Assembly (NCBI RefSeq): GCF_020740795.1
Contig: NC_067290.1
Location: 21,151,001-21,215,000, forward strand
Length of the DNA: 64,000 nucleotides
Direction: 5' to 3'
DNA from: Apus apus
Taxonomy: Eukaryota > Chordata > Aves > Apodiformes > Apodidae
Shown: in pieces, positions 35,701 to 46,100 of the stretch
How positions within the stretch are numbered: the first letter of the stretch is position 1
How the letters are laid out: the number at the start of each line of letters is the position of its first letter
Position numbers and translations under genes: made by a program
Notes under the pieces: model-generated
Told to the model about the DNA's origin: nothing
The model's database searches: none
What the model saw: the letters and a program-made list of their open reading frames with translations, nothing else

Positions 35701-37526
35701 CATTGTTTTTTTCCAAAATATGCTGATTATTAAGTGGAAGGACTTCCACCAGCAAAGAGCAGAGGGGATGAAAAATCCAGTGGTGGGGCACGGGCAGGGA
35801 GAAGGCAGCCTGGATGGGCAGAAACCCAGAGTGCAGGGGCTGGAGGGGCAGGGGGGTCTCACAGCAGCTGCTTTTCCACAGCATCCTCAGGCTGGTGTGC
35901 AGCAATCCAAGGAGCAAACTGCCTTTGGGGCTGGGAGGTGGAAACTACAGCCTAGAATTAAGTTGGAAGGCAGAAATTTGCCAGGGAGCTTTTTTCTTTG
36001 ACAGACCACATGGAAAATCAAACCATCTCCCTTTCAGTTTATTTTGGTCTTTCAGTTGACTTGTATTTTTAATGTGAAACCTTCTCTTTCCTGTGGGTGA
36101 AAAGACAGTACGTTCTAGCTGAAGTTTTGCATTTGCCATCACATTTAGAACAGCAGCAAGGGAGATTACAACACCCCAGTGAGAATCAGATGGCATGGAA
36201 TCCTCATGTTTATTCAAAATTAGCTTTGACCACAAAAATAGTGGAAATAAGTAATGCTTGCCAGGGCTTTGAAAAGGTAAAAAGAACAATAATAACCACA
36301 GTCCCCTGCATCTTCCAATAAATCTCTGAGAAACTATTTCCCTGGTATTTCACTTGATAATGAAGGTTTTGGTGATCAGAATTTTTTTGTTGTTGTTTGC
36401 TAAAAATCAGCTCTAAATAAAAAATGAAACTGGGGGGCCTGTGCTGTGTCCTGTGAGGGGTCCCTGCCAGGCCAGGCAGCTCTCAGGGAAGTCTAGGATG
36501 GGGCAAAGCTGCAGGGAACAAACCAGTCACACAGAGGAGACCCCCTGTGTCTGGCACAGCCAGGCTCATTTCACCCCTTGCTGGCCCATGCAGCCAGCAT
36601 GGCTGGGCATATAAAGGAAAAAAAAAACACTACAGAATAAATGAATAAATGCTAAGCTCGAAGTCCCAAAGCCACGTCCATCCCCAGCAAAATGTAGAAG
36701 TGCCCAAACTGGGGACTGTGCCTCTCCAGACAGAGGGTGGAGCTGCCTGTGGAGCAGGAGAGGCTGCACTTCCCAAGCTGGCAAGTTAAAAACTGGCACT
36801 GGGTGACTCTGTTCCCCAACAGGATGCACTGCCACCCTCCTCCAGCAGCACTGCTACATTTAGAAGATTCTTTAGAGCCTCTCTGCTCTCCCCAGCACAC
36901 AATGTAGAGAAGACCTGCTGGGCTTGTGGGCAGAACCAGAACCCACCATGAATGCAGCTACTCCCTGTCCAGACAGGAGGCCCTTCTGCTTCAATGCCCC
37001 GAGGACTTGGGATCTAAAGCACCCACTGAAGAGTGACTCAGATGCTAAAGCAACAGTCAAATCCCACCGGGGTTCTGCTGCACCAGATGCAAAGTCTTCA
37101 CTGCAGCTGCATGACTGAGTAACAGCTCTCTGGGGAGGGCTGGTCTGTGCTCGGATGGTGCCTACCTCTCAGTCCTGGAATGTGACCAAAGTTTCTACCA
37201 GTTACTGCCAAACAGCTAGTAAATAATACAAGGGCACAGCTAAATCCTCATTTGCATTTGCTTTAAAGAAAACCATCCAGCTGAGGCCTGAGCAGCACAG
37301 CTGTGCAGTGACTGTAGGAGAGCACTCTGCTCCAGCTGTTCTGTCATACCCCTGACTTTGCAGGTACATGAAGACAGATTCTCTCTGGGGGCCACAGGAG
37401 CTGAAGGAGTCCAGAATCAATGAACATGTTCCTTAAGGACCCTGCACCTACAGAAAACCCCACAACTGCCATTCCCCAGAGGAAGCCAAAGATGCTCCAC
37501 AGCAGCAAGGGGCCATGATGCTGATG
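26760..37526. other. Intergenic stretch between LMCD1 and the SSUH2 remnant, no gene recognised
   Basis: Over 10 kb have no recognised CR1 copy or supported exon. Overlapping minus-strand frames near 32.39-32.68 kb look protein-like, but each lacks a family match and consistent splice sites. A strong polypyrimidine-AG at about 35196 on the plus strand leads into a frame with no recognisable product. An exon-like donor (CAG|GTGAGG) at about 27025 could belong to a divergent non-coding transcript from the LMCD1 promoter; this is speculation. Confidence 0.45.
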
Positions 37527-37971
37527 CAAGGTCTGAAGAACAAGCCCCGTGAGGAGGGGCTGAGGGAGCTGGGATGTTTCGTTTGGAGAAGAGGAGGCTG
37601 AGGGGAGACCTCATTGCTCTCTGCAGCTACCTGAAAGGAGGCTGTAGGGAGCTGGGAGTTGGGCTCTTCTCCCAAGTGAATAACGGTAGGAACAGAGGAA
37701 ATGGCCTGAAGCTGCACCAGGGGAGGGTTAGATTGGATATTAAAAAGAATTTCTTTACCCAAAGAGTGGTTGGAGAGTGGAACAGGCTGCCCAGGGAGGT
37801 GGTGGAGTAACCATCCCTGAAAATGTTTAGAAGAAATGTAGATATGGTGCTTAGGGACATGATTTAAGCACTGAGCAGGTAGATTAGGTTATGGTTGGAG
37901 GATTTAGGTTATGGTTGGACTTGGTGATCTTCAAGGTCCCTTCCAACCAGGATGATACCATGATTCTATGC
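37527..37971 (+). mobile_element. CR1 LINE 3' end, longest copy in the window
   Basis: About 445 bases follow the CR1 3' region: GAGGGGCTGAGGGAGCTGGG, GAGGAGGCTGAGGGGAGACC, CTACCTGAAAGGAGG, AACAGAGGAAATGGCCTGAA, then GTCCCTTCCAACCAGGATGA and the tail ATGATTCTATG. A 19-base segment near the 3' end is duplicated (about 37882-37900 and 37901-37919). It lies antisense to the SSUH2 remnant, about 30 bases beyond its last recognised exon remnant. Confidence 0.95.
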
Positions 37972-38002
37972 TGGTGCCACTCAGCTGGACCACACAGGTC
38001 AC

Positions 38003-38105
38003 CTGCAGGCAGCATTTCTGCTCCAGCCTGTGAGATCCCTGGCCCCAGGGTCCCTGCAGTGAGGAGCAAACTCACCATCTCCCAGGGACAGCCGATGGGA
38101 ACACA
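38003..38105 (-). pseudogene. SSUH2: Probable SSUH2 exon remnant downstream (PI-x-P...VSLL segment)
   Basis: The open frame reads VPIGCPWEMVSLLLTAGTL, then GPGISQAGAEMLPA before the donor CAG|GTGACC. It fits the family segment YPIVDFPLRDISLAS...VLQQ in order and length (one codon shorter), directly downstream of the previous exon. The acceptor is unclear, with no good polypyrimidine tract. Residue identity is low, so this is a moderate call. Confidence 0.45.
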
Positions 38106-38343
38106 CCCCCTTTGGCTGGATTTCCCAATCCCATTGCTCCCTACACTTCTCCTGACTGTAGCCACGGAAGAAGCTGCATCCAGCAGACAGGGACTCAGCA
38201 GCTCCTTTGCAGGAGGGGGCACGGGGTGTCACCACATCTGGAGCAGCTGCCCCCACAGCAGATATGTGGCTGGAAGCCCCCTCAGACCCCCCTCACTCAC
38301 GGTCGTGCAGGGGAGATTGCTCTGCCCCAAGAGTCACACTCAC

Positions 38344-38447
38344 CACCACATTTTCATCTCTGAAGATGTTCTGTCTGCTGACTTTGCTGAGCAGCTCTCC
38401 TGGGAAGTTCAGATGATGCTCCCAAACAAACTCAGACATTGTTCTTC
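38344..38447 (-). pseudogene. SSUH2: SSUH2 exon remnant with frameshift at its start
   Basis: Acceptor CTCTTGCAG and donor GTG|GTGAGT are good. The main frame reads MSEFVWEHHLNFPGELL, then SKVSRQNIFRDENVV, matching the family segment FEFVSEHRLNCPRELL...FKDENSVV. Continuing from the upstream exon (Trp split 2+1) gives W-K-N-N-V and then TGA, because two bases are missing (or one is extra) between the AAGAAC and TCTGAG blocks. No alternative AG restores the frame. Confidence 0.9.
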
Positions 38448-39501
38448 CTGCAAGAGAGGGGAAAAAACTGAATGATCCAAGGCTGGTTGTAGGGCACTGG
38501 GGGAACTCCAGGCCCTTCTAAATGCTTGAGCCATGCTTGAACACTCCCTGATTTGAGGACAACAATCATGCCTGCCTAGCCCTTGTGCTCTCCTGCATTA
38601 GTTTCTTAATAACTTTGTATATGCAACAATCATGGATGACTCTTGCATAAATAATCCTTAAATCAGACCTTCATGGTGATCACCTCAGGGCTTTCAGAGC
38701 CTCCTACACCTGTTTAATCTTTGTGGCAGGAGAGGGCTTATATTCCCTTTCCAAAGCCTCCTATAGTGACCAATTTTGCTGTTTGTAGGACCAGACCATG
38801 GATGGTGGCTGGTGGTGGCCCCTAAGGGAGCTGGAGGCTCTGGCAGAGCTGTGAGCTGTGCTTGCCCAGGGTGGTGCAGCCCTGGAGTCCCCATGTCCCC
38901 CAGGAGTGAGGGGCATGGCTGGAGCTACTCCAGTGTCCCAGGATGGACAGGCACAGTGCTTTGAAAAATGAAGGTCTTCACACAGGGTAATTGAAGGCAT
39001 TTGGTACAAAACCAGGAAAGTGCCCAGGAAAGCACCTGGCAGGGCAGGGAATGGCTTTCAGCTGAACCTCACAAGCTGAGCTCTTTTACAGCCTCAGCTG
39101 TGATCTCTGACCAAAAGGGACACACCAGAGCCACAGCACAGCCTGGGGACATCACTGCAGCCCCAGACACAGGGGCTCAGCCAGTGCCCCATGTCCCCCC
39201 TGGCTGTGGGAGCCTCAGGTCTGGGCTGTGCCACTGGTCCTGGACAGAGGCTCAGCAGCCCCAGCCCCACTTCTGACTCCTCGTGTGTCCTCAGACCATC
39301 CTTACCCCTGTGAGCCCACCTCAGCTCCCACTGTGTCCCAGCAACAAGGCTAAAGCTGCCCCTCTAAGCCCCTGTTCCTGCTTGACCAAAGGCAATAAGG
39401 ACTCTCCCAGCTCCCCCTCAGGGAGCTCAGCTGAGATCCCAAGTCCTCCAGCAAAATAAGGAGTAAAGGAACAGCTCTGAACTTCTACTCGTGCTGCCTA
39501 C

Positions 39502-39594
39502 CAGGTTGTCACCAGCTGCAGGAAATGCTGGAGCTTTTTTTCTCCTTGACAGGTCACACAGGTCTTGCTGCCCCGGCCAGAACAGGTACTGCAC
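39502..39594 (-). pseudogene. SSUH2: SSUH2 exon remnant, CxxCxGxG repeat, open frame
   Basis: The piece begins G|TGC after CCAGAG and reads CSTCSGRGSKTCVTCQGE, then KKLQHFLQLVTT, and ends with TG before GTAGGC. With two bases from the exon upstream and one from the next it gives Arg at the start and Trp at the end, as in the human protein (...LVxxW). This is the strongest single match to SSUH2 and has no defect of its own. Confidence 0.92.
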
Positions 39595-40992
39595 CTCTGG
39601 AAGCAATGACAAGGTGTTTTTTTAAACAGGATTTTTAAAGCTAGAGCTGAGAGCTCCCGACAGCACATCAACCACAGCAGGACTCCCCTCGGGGGGTGAC
39701 TCCAGGGATATCACATATTTGCTGGGAAAAACAAATCACTAATGCCAGCCCCAAACCCACTTGCGGATGCAGAAATAGTCAAAGAATGAATTTGTACATC
39801 TCATGAAGGATACCCATGGCTTCCCCACTCGGGTGGGAAGGGGAGTGCTCGGGGAGGACGGTGCTGCCCGAGCTGCTGGCAGCTGCAGCAGGCATCTGCT
39901 TGTGCAGGGAGCACTGGGATGGCATCAGTGCAGTGCAGATTAGCAGCAGTTAACAACTGATTCATTAAAGCTCTTCAAGCCCTCATTAGCCCCAGTGGAT
40001 TCATGCTTTAAAATGACTGTCATGAATATGCACGATACCATCTCTGTTATTTTAAACTTAATGGAGCCACATAAACAAAACAGTTTTAGAACAGAGCCTT
40101 CTTTTTCTGCCACTCAAAGATCATTTTTAAGCCTGTTAAATTTCATGTTTGGAAAAAGCAGAGGGTGGCAATAATTCTGCAGGCTGTGCTGACCATGGGC
40201 CCTGCCAAAGCCCAACCAGGAGCTGTGGGTCCAGCCCTTGGGGCAGCCCTGAGGTTTGCTGCTGCCATCCCAGCTCCTCCAGCCCATCCCACCACTTGCT
40301 TCCAAGCTTCAAGCCCACTGGGACTGGAGATACAACCTGGACCTGGAGAGGCCTGAAGCCTCTAGTGTGCCACAGCTCCTCAAGGTCTGAGGAACTCGCT
40401 TTTCATTGGAAAATCCAGTTTGCTAGAGAAGCTGGGAAATGCAACAGTCTTGTAGCAGAAAGGTAAAATATACGGAAGAAAAGAAAGCCAAAAATTGTTT
40501 TCTGTGAGCTTCAAAGCTTATCTAATGAGTTTGGGACACCAGCCTGGCTTCTGAATGCTGAGAGTGGGCTACACAGAATGAATAATTGATGTTAAAATGA
40601 AAGTGCTTTTAAAAGGAGGGAGGGAAAGGCTATGTCTGACAAACTGCTCCCAGAAAATAAAGCCACTGCTGTTGTGCTTTGTCTGTTAGGTGATCTTCAT
40701 GGTAGAAAGTTTTTAAAAAGCCCACAGGCATGTAGAGCATGCCCAGGCTCTGCACTGTCACCTCTGCCAGCAGAACCCACGTGGAGCCAAAGCGGCTCCA
40801 AGATACTGGATTAAGGGGTTTATTTTTCCCTACCAACTTTCCAGTGTCTTCCTACCTCTAGCAGACCCTCAGCTGACAACCAGACTGGGCTGACTGGTTT
40901 CCACCAACCACACCGTGGTGGGAGGCAACAGGAGCCAAGGGAAGGAGCAGAGCAGAGCCCCAGGAACCGCCACACCGAGGAGCCCGCGGTAC

Positions 40993-41116
40993 CTTGTGCA
41001 GGCTGGACCTGAGCAGACCTGGCACCTCCTCTGCTGCTGGAGCTGTCAGCAGGACCCCTGGCACCTCCCACACCTCCTCCAGGAGCACACCGAGGAGGGA
41101 GAGTGGGTGGGCACTG
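40993..41116 (-). pseudogene. SSUH2: SSUH2 exon remnant, Cys-rich repeat with in-frame TGA
   Basis: Acceptor CTTTCTTCCAG and donor AAG|GTACCG are intact. The second half reads RCGRCQGSC, stop, QLQQQRRCQVCSGPACT; the Cys positions and spacing (17 positions from first to RRC, then 11 to the next exon's Cys) equal those recalled for human SSUH2. TGA falls where human has Arg, so CGA to TGA is the simplest change. The first half (QCPPTLPPRC) is in another frame and about 25 bases short. Confidence 0.75.
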
Positions 41117-41795
41117 CTGGAAGAAAGACTTGTCAGATCTATAGATCAAAAGCTTTCACACGCGTCACCAGAACCCTCAGCAGCTGGGGCTGGCAGGTCC
41201 CAGTCTGTCCGTGGCAAATGGAAAGAGTGTACAGAGAGCTCGTAAGCTGTGACTCTGGCTTAATTAGCTGTTCCAGTTAAACTCACCAGTGATGCAGGGC
41301 AATCTGTGCAATAACAATACATCTCCTGGGTGTCTTACCTGTGCAGAAGAACAAATAGAGTCAGAGGCCAGATTTGCAGCTGCACTCACACCCCTCTGTT
41401 AAGCCTCCCCTTCCCTTTGGAAACCTGGAAGACAGAGCTGAGCACACCTGGAAGCCAGCAGCTTGCTGTGCTTCATGCCCAAGATCTGCCCTCATTTCAC
41501 CTGTGGAGAAGTGAATTCTCTTTCCCCCTCTCACATTTAGGCTATGGATGGAGGACAGGATAGGACATCCCTGCTGCCCAGGATCCTGGGAAGACCAGCT
41601 GGAAACTGGACTGAACATGGATGGGGCTGGGATACAGGCTGGCAAAGGGGCAATAAACCAGAACTTGCCTTCACACTTGTAACCCTCCCAGGAAGCACAG
41701 CACACAGACAGCACCTGATGCACCTTCCCAAAAGAAGCCCAGGCCCAGGGATGGGAATGTGGATGGCCTGGAAGTCTCCCAGCTCCCCACCCCAC

Positions 41796-41853
41796 CTGCC
41801 CTGTGGCACGTCCCACCCCTGGGCCAGCCATACCCATAGCATCTGTGCCAGTC
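41796..41853 (-). pseudogene. SSUH2: SSUH2 exon remnant, WD-V motif segment
   Basis: Acceptor GATTTCAG and donor CAG|GTGGGG flank 58 bases. One frame gives QGWDVPQG, similar to the family's WDI-xVQ segment; the preceding residues (D-x-x-GMAGP) match only in the next frame, implying one extra base in the GGGG run. The match is short, so this piece is tentative. Confidence 0.4.
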
Positions 41854-42499
41854 CTGAAATCAGAGGATTATGCATGCACAAAGCCACCCAGGGATTTCAG
41901 ATATCTCAGATTATGCACATGCACTCTTCCCACATCAAAGTTCTGTGATAAAATTCTGGTCCTAATGGGACAGAATCCAGCAGCATAAAATTGTGCTGTA
42001 CAACCATTAAAGGAGCCATAAATAATAATTATTTAACAAAGGCAAAAGTCTGTGTAGTGCTGACAAAAGGAAGTAATGGTTTTTTCTTTATTCATCATTT
42101 CATTTAAAAAGTAAACTGACCAGCTACAGAGCTTGTCAAAAGCTAACTGGGAACTGTCACACCAACAAGTGTTCTGCTAATGATGAGGGAAAAAAAAATG
42201 TAACAAATGAGGAAAGATCATCCAGTGCTGCCTCTTGAAAAGGCTGCAGCAAAATTTATCCATGAACTTCTGCAAGAAGCAAACATCAGCAAGAAGGGAC
42301 CTCTGGCTGCTTTCCCTGACATTTACTGAGGAAAAATGCAAGAAAAGGAGACATGTAGGGAGGTGCCCTTAACCTTCCTGGACCCTCCTCTCCCCCAGGG
42401 TGCTGGGTGTGGAGCTGCTCACCTGTGCTGCAGGTAGGGGGGCTGGACCCCCACGCCCAGAGGTGCTGGCAGGGGCTTTGCTGCTGCAGGAAAGGGCAG
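41854..42499. other. Stretch between SSUH2 remnant and CpG-rich segment
   Basis: A/T-rich sequence with runs of A and T. One candidate SSUH2 exon trace (42246-42269, minus; KFMDKFCC after acceptor CTTCTTGCAG) sits here in the right order; the frame after it does not match the family. Otherwise nothing is recognised. Confidence 0.35.
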
Positions 42500-43120
42500 C
42501 TGGGGAGTTCAAACCCAGGCGGCCCCGGCTCCCCGTGCGGCAGAGGTCTGGGTGACTTGCCGAGCAGGTAGAAGCACAGCCAGATGTCAAGGCCAACTGC
42601 TGTCCAAGCCACATCTGTCTGCAGGAGGAGCAGGCCCGGAGCAGCAGCCAGGAGGTGAAAGGGGGCCGTGAGCTGGGCTGGACGCTCCCCCTGCCACGGG
42701 GGCTTGCGGGACTGCTCACCTCGCCCGGCACCTCTGGGGCCCCGCAGCCCTCTGGCTCCTTGCCGGCAGGGAAGCGAAGTTTCAGGGGTGCAAGTTGTCA
42801 GGAGGCAGGGGGTCGGTGCCCGCCCCGCTGCCCGGGGGTGCGGGCAGGACGCGTCCCGGAGCGCAGGGAGGCGCGGTGCGGGAGCCCGGAGCAGGGCAGC
42901 GCTCACAGGGCGCCGTGCGGGCAGAGCTGCCGTCCCAGCCCCGCAGCCCCAGCGCGATCCCGCCGCTGCCGTGGAGCGAGGCCGCCACCCCGCGCAGCGC
43001 CGGCGCCCTGCAGCCCCCGCAGCTGCCCCGGGCAGCCCCCGAGCAGCCCCCGCAGCTGCCCCGGGCAGCCCGAGACACGCTCCGGCAAGCGGGGGAGAAG
43101 CTGGAGCTGAAGCGTTCGAG
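42500..43120. promoter_or_regulatory. CpG-rich segment without an assigned gene
   Basis: CpG is dense over about 600 bases, highest at 42.8-43.1 kb, with long GC-only open frames on both strands. It lies just upstream of the SSUH2 remnant in that gene's direction, so it may be its former promoter or that of a non-coding RNA. No exon can be delimited. Confidence 0.5.
43010..43073 (+). repeat. 33-base tandem duplication in the CpG-rich segment
   Basis: A 33-base GC-rich unit (GCAGCCCCCGCAGCTGCCCC then GGGCAGCCCCCGA) occurs twice in tandem; the second copy is two bases shorter. Confidence 0.85.
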
Positions 43121-46100
43121 ACTGAACACGTGCATCTTCAGCACCGGGGACCGGCACCTCCGCGCTGCCGGGAAGGGCTGGTCTGAGCAGCCCCGACTGC
43201 TCTTCAGGCAGTGCCCCGGCCAGAAGCCTGACTTGTTGGAATTCTGCCCAGGGGACATCAGTTGTTTGTTTCCTTAGGTACTGCTCTAAAAATACCCATT
43301 GGTGACACCTGTTCCTCCTGATGCCTAACACAGAAACAATGCTTTTTACTAAGCCTTTTATCCAGTGACCTTTCATCACGCCGCAGCTGATGGGGAAAAT
43401 CCAGCCTGTGCAAGAAGAGAGCAGGCAGAGGAGCCAGGCAATGCCAGGCTGGCACCAGCACACCTTCTGACCTGCACAGGGAGGCAGAGGGTGCCCATCC
43501 ATCAACTTGATTTACTTCTCTTCTGCCAGCATGCTCCTTTCTTCCAGGAGGCTGAATTCATCTGTTATTCCTGCCTGTGAAAACAAACTCCGTGCTCCAC
43601 TGGAAGTGTCCCACCCCTGCAGGAGAAGACAAGGCTGTCCTTGAGCTGAAGGAGCACAGCCTTCCCAGTAAGGGAGTGATGGGCACTGTGGAGACCTTTG
43701 TGAGAAATCAGCCAGATCCTTCAGCATGATGAGCTCAGCCATGTCAGACATAGGAACAGCCTCCTCAGGCAGGGAGCAAAGCATCCCAAACAAATTGGGA
43801 TTCATTGGTCAATTAGTTCACAGACCATGTGAGTCTACTGGGATGTCACAGTCACATTAAAGCTCCAGCTTCCCCTTCGTGTGTCTCCAGAGAGGTGCTG
43901 TCCCTTGCACTGCTTTGGTGATCTAGTGCTGGTTGTTGGCTGGGGTGGTGGATATGTCAGGACACAACTGTCTGCTCAGGAGGAAAGGGACACCTGACTA
44001 TGGAGATGCTGTGAATGTCCTTGCTCAGAAAATGCAGCCTTTCCAGCCCTGTAACAGCCCAAAGGGCTGTGCACACCTCGAGCAAGGGCTCACCAAGCCT
44101 CACCAGCCCTGCCTGGCACAGGGGGAGCAGGGCAGAGGGAGCAGCAGTGCCTTCCCTTGGGCTGCTGCAGAGAAACATTCCAAGGACTTATTTTAACTAT
44201 TATATCCCAACAAATCCTTTCTTTTCATTCCAAAATATAATGGATTTTTGTACAGGTTACCAAGAGAACCTGAATGCCTATTTTTAATGCACAAATGTTA
44301 AACAAAAACCTGTTTACAACAAAAGATGGAGATAAGAGCATAAGTACCAAATTCCAGTCCAATGGAAATAGTTTAAATGACCTGGTTAAAAATATCCCCA
44401 ATTTGGAGTAAATAAATCAACTGCAAAGTTGTTGCTACGGTGAAGTTTTTGAAAATCACAATAATCTGTAAACATTAACAGCTTCATTTTAAAACAACAA
44501 GAAGTCTGAGATTAACTTTGACCCAAGCCAAAAAATTCAGGGCTTATGCTGTTACTCCTCCAATATTTCAGTTTTGTTCAGTATGAGCAGGATCCAGCTC
44601 TAGACACCCCAAAATAGCCAGCAAAGTTCTCACAGCAGAGGAGCAGGCTCCAGCCCTGAGCTGGAAGCTCCATTTGTCAGAGCCACGCGTGACCCTGTCA
44701 CAGCACCCCCTGAAAGCCACCATGTGGCAAGGTTGGGGCTTTTTTCCATCTGATTAAACTGAAACTTCCTGTAGCACCATTATTTCTTCTTAAGCTAATC
44801 AGAGCTTTTCTCATTCATAAATTAAGGAGCCTCACAACTCAATTACTTTGCAGTAGCACCAGTCACAGCAATATCTCACTGGGGCCCCACATAATTAGTT
44901 TCTTCAGGCACCATATTAACATCTAATGAAGAAGAGATAGTCAAGGGCACAAGATCAAAGCTCCACTATGACAGATGTTTTGATTAAGCAGGATTTTGTT
45001 AAAAGATAACAACTCCCAGTTCCATCTCTAACCCATATCAGGCACCTTACAGCAGACTCCAAGAATCCCACCTCAAAGGCAAAACTAGGAAACATCCCAG
45101 GAGCAGACTCAGGGACCAAGTTCACAGCTCTAAGGATGAAGCCTGTTCCAGAGAACCAGTGGGCTTGGCATTGTGCCCAAGGCACAGCAACAGCTTCAGG
45201 CCATTCCCTGCCCACCCCCAGACCCTCCCCGGCTCCTCCACAAACACCCACTGGGCCAAGGCAGGCACTGGTGTCCGGTGGAAGAGAGTTCAGTCCTGGA
45301 AATGGTTATTTTTAACATGTCACTTGAAAACAGAGTTTATTAATATCTCAATCAAGAAGTACTGCATAAAAACAGCAGAGCAACCCAGCAGCATGGCATG
45401 CCATGTACTCCCCTTAGTTCTACTTACTGTCTGCTTTCATTTCTTGTTCCAGCTCCAAAGGCCAGGAGCAGTGACAACCCCAGCCCAGCAATCTCCCCCA
45501 GCATACATTTGCTTTCTGCAAATCCTGTGCTCTCAGCAAAGAAACCCAGCCCCTGGGAGCCACTCCCCTCTGCCAAACAACGCTGATGTTGGGAATAACT
45601 GAATTGATGTCAAAGCTGGACAAAGCAGGAGCTTGCCAGGAAGGAACATGCTGGACAGCACCCACTAGCTCCCCAGAGAGCCCCACTGGAGAGGAAGGTG
45701 GTGGTCAGATGGCAGCTGAGTTACCCTCAGCTTTCCTACCTTCCTTCTGGGTATCTCACATTTGTGCCCCCTCCACCTGCTGTCCCCAAGCCCATGGGCA
45801 CAGAGAGGGAGTCACAGGAGGCTCTTCAACTAACAAGCTGGTGACTACAGCCTCCAAAACCAGCTAAACACAGGCTTTGATCAGTTAGCTAGTATTTATT
45901 TATTATGAAAAGAGCCTTTTGTTAAGAGCTGTCCCTACTCACCAGACCCTAGGAGCCACCCTTAGCTATGCGTGTAAGTCAGAAGATTGCTGTCCACTTG
46001 ACTAATTAGGAGAGAAGCTTTGGTGCACCAATATACCTGGTGCCACACACACACACCTGTGAGAAAGGAGGTGAATTCCTTAGAGTGTGGCACTTTTCAT

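Larger units (their letters stand above)
38003..41853 (-). pseudogene. SSUH2: SSUH2 (ssu-2 homolog) remnant, disrupted
   Basis: Five minus-strand pieces appear in the correct order for vertebrate SSUH2, a protein with a DnaJ-like Cys-rich repeat (CxxCxGxG type) that is linked to tooth development in humans. The clearest are 39502-39594 (RCSTCSGRGSKTC...) and 38344-38447 (SEFVWEHHLNFPGELL...). In human the gene also lies between LMCD1 and CAV3, on the strand opposite CAV3, as here. The frame is broken in at least three places: TGA at 41046-41048, a net loss of 25 bases in the same exon, and a 2-base loss (or 1-base gain) near 38440. Splice sites of the pieces remain mostly intact, which points to fairly recent decay or weak selection. 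N-terminal and C-terminal exons were not firmly found. Exon alignment was from memory of the human protein, so residue-level claims outside the Cys motifs are approximate. Confidence 0.85.

Noticed and set aside
41287..41303. Tiny exon-like piece between GCACAG and GTGAGT on the minus strand, possibly a trace of the SSUH2 VPH-SLV segment
   Set aside because: Only 17 bases with a loose nucleotide likeness; cannot be told from chance.
41660..41740. Minus-strand frame FGKVHQVLSVCCASWEGYKC resembling the SSUH2 segment before the Cys repeat
   Set aside because: It competes with the better supported exon 40993-41116 for the same part of the protein and has no matching splice sites.
42286..43505. 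GC-rich frames of 120-206 codons on both strands
   Set aside because: Composition-driven; low-complexity Ala/Pro/Arg-rich with no domain, and the 33-base duplication inflates Cys-Gly motifs such as SCGGC.
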